Positions 57,938 through 64,000 of a stretch of 64,000 nt of DNA are shown in pieces. The stretch's first letter is position 1, and each line of letters begins with the position of its first letter. The position numbers were made by a program, and so were the translations under genes. A model generated the notes under the pieces. That model worked only from the letters and a program-made list of their open reading frames with translations, was not told the origin of the DNA and made no database searches. Origin of the DNA: Saccharum officinarum (taxonomy: Eukaryota > Streptophyta > Magnoliopsida > Poales > Poaceae); the NCBI GenBank assembly GCA_020631735.1, contig CM036160.1:110900680-110964679 (forward strand), read 5' to 3'.

Positions 57938-58691
57938 TCATTTCCTTCTAGAGTTGTTTCTGTCTATAGAGAACTTGTGATTTTCATGTTCCAAATCCAC
58001 ATGCTGAAGAAGGCAAAACCAATGAGTGTACGCTAAAACCTTTTAGTAGAGAAGATTACGGCAGTTGTTATAGTACCTTTGGCGTGACAGATATATATGC
58101 GGAAGGTGGAGCAACAGATGGATTTGATTCCTGTAGAAATATGGGAGTAAGCAATGAAGAACTAACTTCAATATAAGCTCATCAGGGGGAAATCAATTGT
58201 ATGAGGACATAACTAATTACCTCCATGCGTGGGAGCATTTAGGTGCAGACCTTCTGGAAAGTTGGCTGTGTCCTGAAGGCTGTGGTGGGACAGTCCTTTC
58301 AGAATTGATGCAAGAGAAACCGACTGCCGTTCATGTGTAACATGGCAATGCATGTATGTATGTATATCAATTAAAAGGCAAGGCAAAGGGTACCAGAACA
58401 ACAGAATGAAACCACATCAAGCCTACCGATCCCATCCAACAGAAGCAAACATGGAAACTATTGAAAATGATGTAGGCAATCAGCTAACAACAACTGATCA
58501 ATAGTTTGCAATTATAGGAGAATCGAACCAGCTTGATTAAATTGTTTCATGGTACTCTTAGAGGCGATTTGTTGTCCTTCCTAGATATAAGATGCTCAGT
58601 ATTTACTTTTGGAAAGACAATACATAATCTGATAAATGAGATAGAAAGCACCTTGGTTCAGCAGTTTCCGCAAGACATAAAGCATCTGTAT
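57938..58691 (-). pseudogene. Candidate multi-exon gene remnant inside CACTA DNA
   Basis: On the minus strand several segments have canonical splice borders. 58652-58691 lies between GACAG and GTGCTT. 58221-58323 lies between GGCAG and GTAATT and reads VSLASILKGLSHHSLQDTAN. 58077-58130 lies between TTTCTACAG and GTACTA and reads ESNPSVAPPSAYISVTPK. 58003 to 57938 follows TTCTTCAG and reads HVDLEHENHKF to TGA. The last two exons join in phase; the 103-nt exon does not join them in its best frame, so either a border is wrong or the gene is broken. Not recognised. It could be a transposase accessory gene or a captured host gene. Confidence 0.35.
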
Positions 58692-60735
58692 CTGTCAACA
58701 TGAAACTATAGCATTATGTAAACCAGAACCTGCAAGAAATGCTGCATGCTATTCTGTTAGGAGCACCGACACATATAGAATAATTTACTTCAGTATAGTA
58801 CATAATAAGATAGTCATAACAGAACCATTTAAACTATATCACAGCATACTTGGCCCCTCCAATTATCTTTAGCATCCAACACAATATGCAAATTAAAGTT
58901 GTATAGAATAACAAGCTATATCAATTAAACACAGTACCCTAGGTCCTTAGTTGGCGGCTAGCTCTACTCACTACTACATCCTAGAATAAATATATGATCG
59001 ATCGTGTAATTCCAATAGACAGAAGGATGCAATCAGTACATGATTGTTTTTATTATCTTGCATCTAAAATTAAAAGTTGGTAGTCACAAACCATCTCTTT
59101 CATTACAGCTGTGTCGCAAGCATATTTTTATATGTTCAACATCAGCAATATATGTTCACATATTTTTATAGTTAGATGGCACGTCATACAACTAGTAGAA
59201 CTTGTTTCTCATCATAAGGAGTCATCATTCATTTATGTGTGTGTGACGTCACAGCCCAAGAATCTAAACAACACTAGGTGAGCCATACTATTACTGCAAT
59301 CTAAACTAGTTCATTGACGAGTAATTGGCAAAAAAACAAGTGAACTTTTCCTATGCAAATCTACATGATTCACACAAGGCAGAACAGGTACTTCTCCATC
59401 CTAGGTACGCTTCGCACATCACAAATCAATCTAGTAATCACTAGCAAAGAACGCATGCCTATGGACCTCGAAATCAATCTACCAATTGCTTGCTGCCTAC
59501 CAGCCGTAGGGCAGATAAGGAGACTACCCGATCTACTAGTCGGATCTCATACATTTGCTCTGCCCCCACTCAGTCGCTTGCTCGCATTAGCTGCGAGGTT
59601 GCGCCGCCACCGCTGCAGGGTGCTGAGGTTGGGAATCACTGAGTCGGGACTAGCGCCCAGAAGGGGAAGACACGACGGGATGTGGGTTCACCTGGGGGCT
59701 TGAGTGCTGGCGGACCTCCATGGCGGCCGCTGCATTAGCAAGGATCAGGAGGGGCTCTCCGCGCCGCCGTCGAGGTCGCTTGGTCGTCGATCCAGGCCGC
59801 CCGGTCGTGGATCCAGGGTACCCGACCACGGATCGACAATGCTAGACCATGGATCAAGGCCGCTCGTCCTCGGATTGATGCTGCCCGATCACGGATCGAC
59901 GTCACTTCGCCGTAGATCAACGATTGGGTGCCGGCCAGGACTGAGATCCCGCTGTGCCGGGGTGTGACGCCTGAGATCTAGTCATTGGGGTAGGGCCGTA
60001 AGGGTTGGGGGCGGCAGCCACACTTGCCCCAGCACCTCACCAATGGCGACAGAAGGCCGGAGTTGGTGAAGTTCCCGGCGGCGGCGGATGATACCCTCAA
60101 TCTACCGAGATGGATGAGGAAAGGGAGGAGACTGAGGAGGTTAGTGCGGGGTGGGGAGGTTAAGCGACGCGATTTGTTCACTAATTGCAGGATGCGCGGG
60201 CGCGTGGGTGGTAAATTTGTGGCGGCAAGTGAAAATTTCTGCGCACGGGCCGGCGTGGGCTGCAAATTATCTTTCTCCGTTTATTCTCTACGCGAACGTG
60301 GGCGGCAAATTTTATTAACTTTATATTATTTTCTAAAAATGATAAACTCATCTTAAACTTTTAAAAATACATAATAAGAAATCACATAATTATTAAAAAG
60401 AGTGAAATCAATTTTGAAAGGTTTCTATAACCTACATCTACACTATATAGGTCAAAAAAACATGAAACCGACTTTATATTTTTTATGTAATTATATTTAT
60501 AGATTTTTTTAATATGTTCGTCTAAGCTGCAAGCCACTAATAATGATGAGGTTAGTGTACATGCTTGTGTTATTCAACTGGCTCTTGCAACAACAATGCC
60601 TGACCTCAGTAGACATGATTTTTTAAAAAAATGGCAAAAACTATACCGTGAATTTATTAGACGAAAAAGGAAAAAACTGGACAAGTAAATTACAGGAAGT
60701 AGATTAGGGTAGGACACATGCATTTCTTTTTATAA
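58692..60735. other. CACTA-associated DNA with a GC-rich first-exon-like island
   Basis: 58700-59500 is AT-rich with no gene. 59500-60300 is GC-rich. On the minus strand it looks like a leader and first exon with a possible donor GTGAGG near 60042, and a repeated stretch rich in CACGGATCGA/CGTGGATCCA at 59780-59920. No protein family recognised. Confidence 0.35.
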
Positions 60736-60894
60736 ATGCAAGTAGAACATGATGATCCTAAAGACATGGACAAAGTGAAATGGAGAATTGAGATGGCTAT
60801 GGATGATGCCAAAGACTCCGTCGATCACTATGCGGAGAAGATGAAGCGTCAAGTTGATAAGAGGTTTGATAAGCTCTACGATGACATCAAGTAG
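60736..60894 (+). CDS. 52-residue charged ORF, gene fragment
   Basis: ATG 60736 to TAG 60892-60894. Strongly charged and helical (KVKWRIEMAMDDAKDSVD, HYAEKMKRQVDKRFDKLYDD); the frame stays coding-like after the stop (KMVAEKYKRKKGSSRKKHKF). Low bias towards AT and clear heptad spacing suggest a real coding remnant, perhaps a C-terminal piece of a larger protein. Not recognised; no promoter seen. Confidence 0.35.
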   Translation: MQVEHDDPKDMDKVKWRIEMAMDDAKDSVDHYAEKMKRQVDKRFDKLYDDIK

Positions 60895-61298
60895 GACAAG
60901 ATGGTAGCGGAGAAGTACAAGCGGAAGAAAGGATCGTCACGCAAGAAACACAAGTTCAATTGTATTTACACTCACTCACATGGATATTTAACATCAACAA
61001 ATTAAAGGGACATCCCCAAATCACTCAAAAAAATGTGCACTAATAGAAAAACTTAAAAGATATGAGCATTGCTCACTCAATGCAAGGCGTCCTCTCGCTG
61101 CCACCACATTAGTTCCCCTCCTCTCTCCCATCTAGTGATCTCGCCAGTGGTTAGAGGAGTGGGGAACCGACACCTTCATAGATATAGGTTTGCTCTCTGT
61201 TTTTGTAGGATTTGGTTTCTGGTTTTATCGATGAGGTAGGCAGGTGGTGTTGTTCTCTTGGGGAGTGAGATGCAGGTTCAAATCTTGGTGGTCGCCAC
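60895..61298. other. CACTA-like DNA with tRNA-like B box at 61276-61284
   Basis: 61034 has CACTAATAGAAAAAC, close to a CACTA end in the same orientation as 56763. 61230-61297 is a copy of the repeat at 63832-63905. Confidence 0.4.
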
Positions 61299-61695
61299 TG
61301 TCAACGAAATGTGGTCGGTAGTCCATCGAGGGGTATGCCCGTGATGGTGATTTGTCGGTAGACAGATGCGCAAGACACGAACCGGATGGTAACAGAACAC
61401 AAGACACAAGATTTATACAGGTTCAGGCCGTCAGCATGACGTAAAACCCTACATTCTGTGCTCTGTTATATTGTATTGAGTTATGTGGTGTATGACCTGT
61501 CCTCTAGGTGACCCCTACCTCTCCTTATATACTCTGGAGGATGAGAGTTACAAGTAGAATAGCCTATTTGGTACTATTACAATATCTAGTACAGCTTATA
61601 ATCTTTTGATATACGCCTTGATCTTACAGGCCAGACCACCTCAGATGGTGCGGCCCATGTACCATCTTATGGTACCGGGGGTTTATACCCCCACA
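61299..61695 (-). repeat. LTR (3' in element orientation)
   Basis: 397 bp, TG...CA. Shares with the other LTR the pieces GGTTTATACCCCCACA, CTCCTTATATA, GGTTCA(G/A)GCCG and GTATGCCC, but the two are strongly diverged. Confidence 0.7.
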
Positions 61696-62659
61696 GTTAG
61701 TCCCGGAGCGCCATATATTCTGATGCGACACGCCGTCTTGACCTTCTCCTAACAGTGAGGCTTGAGTCATTGACGTCTTCGACCAGTCAAAGCGGCATCC
61801 GAGCAGTCGTTGCAAGTGTTGTTGTCGGAGAAGTAGGTTGTCCGAAGAATGTATGGTGCTCTTGAGAAAAGAAAAAGATTTCTCCTTCTTGGGAAGTGTG
61901 TCCACTTGGGTTTCTGTGAAGAAATGTAAGCGTGTCTTGAAGCGTAGCATCGGTGATCATCAGAGGCGTAGGGGTCGAAAAACAAGCACATTCACCGCAA
62001 GGTGAAGTGTGCTCACTTAGTCCCCGAGCCTGGTAGTAGGTGACGTAGGCACGTGGTGCCAGGGTCGAAAAGAATAGAGCCTGGCTCTGAGAACTCGAGA
62101 AAGGATGGTACTCTGTCAACTGGTCTTTTATAAAATATTAATAGAAAGTGATCTTCAGGTAAGCACGTTAGAGTGGTCGGAAGAAATTGTATTAAATACG
62201 AATGTTGGAAGTATACTTATCTTTGAACATAAATCTAGTCGGTGGCGATGAAATTGTCTGACCCTCGAGCTTCCCGACCAGTCATGATGATGGTGGTCGC
62301 GATTGTTGTAGCGCCGTTCTTCGCAACGATTATTATTGCGACGTGGCAAGTGGTCGGGGCAAGAGGCCGTGGTCGTAGTCGGAGCATGTTGGTACTGCTC
62401 TGCTGCCGCTGAAGCCGCCGAGTCCGTCGTTGTCGAGTTAATTCTCGATATTAATCCCAGCGAGTTCCAGGGCGATGTTAGCGAAGTAGATCACGAACGA
62501 GGGAGATGTCGTTATATGCAGAAAAATCAATCTGTATTAGATATTCGAAGAAAACACTGATCCAATCAACAATGTAGAACGACTCACCCGGTTTTTAGTA
62601 GAGAATTAATGAAAAAATTCCCATCTGGCTCGCCTGGGAGTCTGTACGCACACCCCCTA

Positions 62660-62671
62660 CCTGGCGCGCCA
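62660..62671 (-). promoter_or_regulatory. Primer binding site TGGCGCGCCAGG
   Basis: One base after the LTR on the minus strand, followed by TAGGGGG. This motif is common after LTRs of grass Gypsy elements (from memory); the tRNA is not assigned. Confidence 0.6.
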
Positions 62672-62672
62672 C

Positions 62673-63175
62673 TGTCGACAAAACCTGGTCGACAGTCTAC
62701 TGAGGGTATGCCCAAGATAGTAGATTGTTGGCAGATATGTGTGCAAGCCACGAACGAGATGGTGATGCAGAACAACACGCGGGTTTACCCAGGTTCAAGC
62801 CGCCGTGTGGGCGTAATACCTTACGTCCTGCTCTGCTTTGTTATTGCTGCCTTGAACAATGTATTACAAGCTAGATTGCCCTAAAGTATGTTTCAATGTT
62901 TTTGAGGGGGTCCCCTATCCTCCTTATATAGTCCGGGAGGCAGGGTTACAAATCTGGAAACTAATCTTAGCCGGTTACAATTGCCATATAGAGTCGGATA
63001 AGGATTCCTAATCTAACCAACCAAGATCTTGCTTGATTCCCAAGTTAGGTTTGATGCCTTGCGCGAGACTCCATCCCGATGATCTGGATCGCGCGTCGTC
63101 ATGTAATGGGCCGGACCGTCTGGTCTGGGTCTGCCCATGTCTAGCCGTAAGGGTATAGGGGTTTATACCCCCACA
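62673..63175 (-). repeat. LTR (5' in element orientation)
   Basis: 503 bp, TG...CA, adjacent to the primer binding site. Confidence 0.75.
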
Positions 63176-64000
63176 CACGCCATGCTAAAGTTTAATATAA
63201 CAAATAATATAAAACACTAGATATTGCATAAACAAATAAGAGATCTAGTGGTAGTGGGGGTGTTGTCGTCTTGGGGGTAGTGTTGAGGTTGCAATTTTGA
63301 ATCTTGATAATCACCATATTTTTATTTTTCTTGTCATTTTTCCACGCCATGTGAAATTTAAAATTTCAAAATATGAAAAATTCAAATATAATTTTTGGAC
63401 AATAAATTATTTTAAATAGCTTTTTCTTGTTATTTTTTCATGTTGTGCTAAATTTAAATTTCAAAATATAAAAACTTCAAATAGAATTTTGAGATACTAA
63501 ATGATTTTGAATGAAAAGTTGTCAAGTACAAGTTTTTAGAACTCACCCGAATCTACAACTTTTGTTTTGGTTGCTTCTCTATTCGAATTTGTTTGAACAA
63601 TTCAAAATTTGAATTTCAAAATTTAAGAATTTCAAATAGAATTTAGGGATAGTCAATAATTTCAAATGGAGAAGTCATCAACAACAAAGTTGTACAACTC
63701 ATCGAGATCTACAACTTTTGTTTTGATCATTTCTCCCTCAAACTTTATTTGAAAATTTATGTGCAGATAGCTCAACTCATGGTTCCAATAACAAATAAAA
63801 TAAAACACTAAATTTTAAACAAACAAACAATTGGTCTAGTGGTAGGCAGGTGTTGTTGTTCTGTTGGGGAGTGAGATGCAGGTTCAAATCTTGGTGGTTG
63901 CCCTATTTTTGTTTTTCTTATCGTTTTTCCCACGCCATGCTACAGTTTTTTTTGCGCATTAAACATCTAGTGGTAGTAGGGCCCCTACTGTAGGGGTGTT
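63176..64000. repeat. Tandem units of about 0.6 kb with tRNA-like promoter boxes
   Basis: CACGCCATG, AACAAATAA(A/T)ATAAAACACTA and CTAGTGGTAG recur at 63178/63933, 63200/63790 and 63245/63836 (CTAGTGGTAG also at 63966), giving units of roughly 600 bp. The AT-rich interior repeats GAATTTCAAAATTT-type strings and ATCTACAACTTTTGTTTTG, common in grass CACTA elements. A copy of the box segment also lies at 61230-61297. Confidence 0.65.
63832..63890 (+). promoter_or_regulatory. tRNA-like A box and B box
   Basis: TGGTCTAGTGG (63832-63842) fits the Pol III A-box consensus TRGYNNARNNG, and GTTCAAATC (63882-63890) fits the B-box GWTCRANNC, 39 nt apart. The A box equals that of plant tRNA-Gly. The segment does not fold as a complete tRNA. 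Confidence 0.5.

Larger units (their letters stand above)
61299..63175 (-). mobile_element. Coding-free LTR retrotransposon
   Basis: Both LTRs share, on the minus strand, the start TGTGGGGGTATAAACCCC and an end resembling ACC...TTCGTTGACA or TTTTGTCGACA. The minus-strand 5' LTR is 62673-63175 and the 3' LTR is 61299-61695. A primer binding site follows the first. The 977-bp interior holds no open reading frame of note, so the element is non-autonomous or heavily deleted. A clear target duplication is missing (GCCAC on the left, CACGC on the right). Confidence 0.75.

Noticed and set aside
58966..58980. CACTACTACATCC as a CACTA end
   Set aside because: Not followed by subterminal repeats and does not match either TIR type in the window.
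63832..63905. tRNA-Gly gene
   Set aside because: A and B boxes match, but no cloverleaf with paired acceptor and anticodon stems can be drawn.

Overview
The window looks like repeat-rich nuclear DNA of a grass, most likely an Andropogoneae-type genome (sorghum, sugarcane, Miscanthus or maize relatives). This rests on a long-LTR Copia element with an initiator-tRNA-Met-type primer binding site, plant L1-type LINEs with a zf-RVT tail, Stowaway MITEs with TA target duplications, Tourist-like MITEs, CACTA termini and a very GC-rich ATL-type RING gene. There are no operons, CRISPR arrays or prokaryotic signals. The species is an inference.

Layout. 1-2983: one copy of a small secreted-peptide gene (minus strand, running off the left edge) with its promoter, a decayed RNase H fragment of a LINE and an (AT)n tract. 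2984-13521: a complete but dead Copia retrotransposon (LTRs 2989-4914 and 11337-13516, TSD GCAGG), with an open gag and a pol full of stop codons. 13522-17700: GC-rich orphan sequence, MITEs and an intron-free armadillo-type gene fragment (16757-17641). 17800-26110: dispersed repeat X (copy A), a CT-rich island, a tandemly duplicated non-coding block carrying a Stowaway MITE, a candidate Helitron 3' end, and two coding islands (signal-peptide-like and GPI-anchor-like). 26110-30133: a LINE ORF1 remnant, a hAT/TTF zinc-finger remnant and a secreted-peptide pseudogene split by a MITE. 30134-31040: a second, intact peptide gene inside a segment duplicated from the window start. 31041-38023: an L1 LINE interrupted by a solo LTR (31078-33223, TSD GTGGT). 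38026-43110: a probable Gypsy LTR fragment and repeat X copies B and C; B is split by a second solo LTR (39553-41546, TSD CTCGG). 44835-50010: MITEs, the ATL-type E3 ligase gene (46901-47737, minus) and anonymous sequence. 50026-53238: a young L1 with a 15-bp target duplication and a 5' inversion typical of twin priming. 55946-64000: nested CACTA-like DNA with a spliced-looking gene remnant, a coding-free LTR element on the minus strand (61299-63175), and repeats carrying tRNA-like Pol III promoter boxes.

Host genes are few. The ATL ligase is the only one that looks complete and conventional. The 48-residue secreted peptide (three copies, one dead) and the armadillo-type ORF are plausible but uncertain. 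The rest is nested transposable elements, whose insertion order can be read from target duplications and from paralogous empty sites.

The most unusual signal is in the LTRs. All four long LTRs carry, just upstream of the TATA box, a cluster of inverted 9-10-mers that form 18-bp palindromes around an ACGCGT core. Two related solo LTRs use different monomers (CGACAGACGC against GACCGGACGC). One of them shares its monomer with the more distant Copia element and contains a hybrid palindrome. This suggests a promoter module that expands, contracts and is exchanged between element families.
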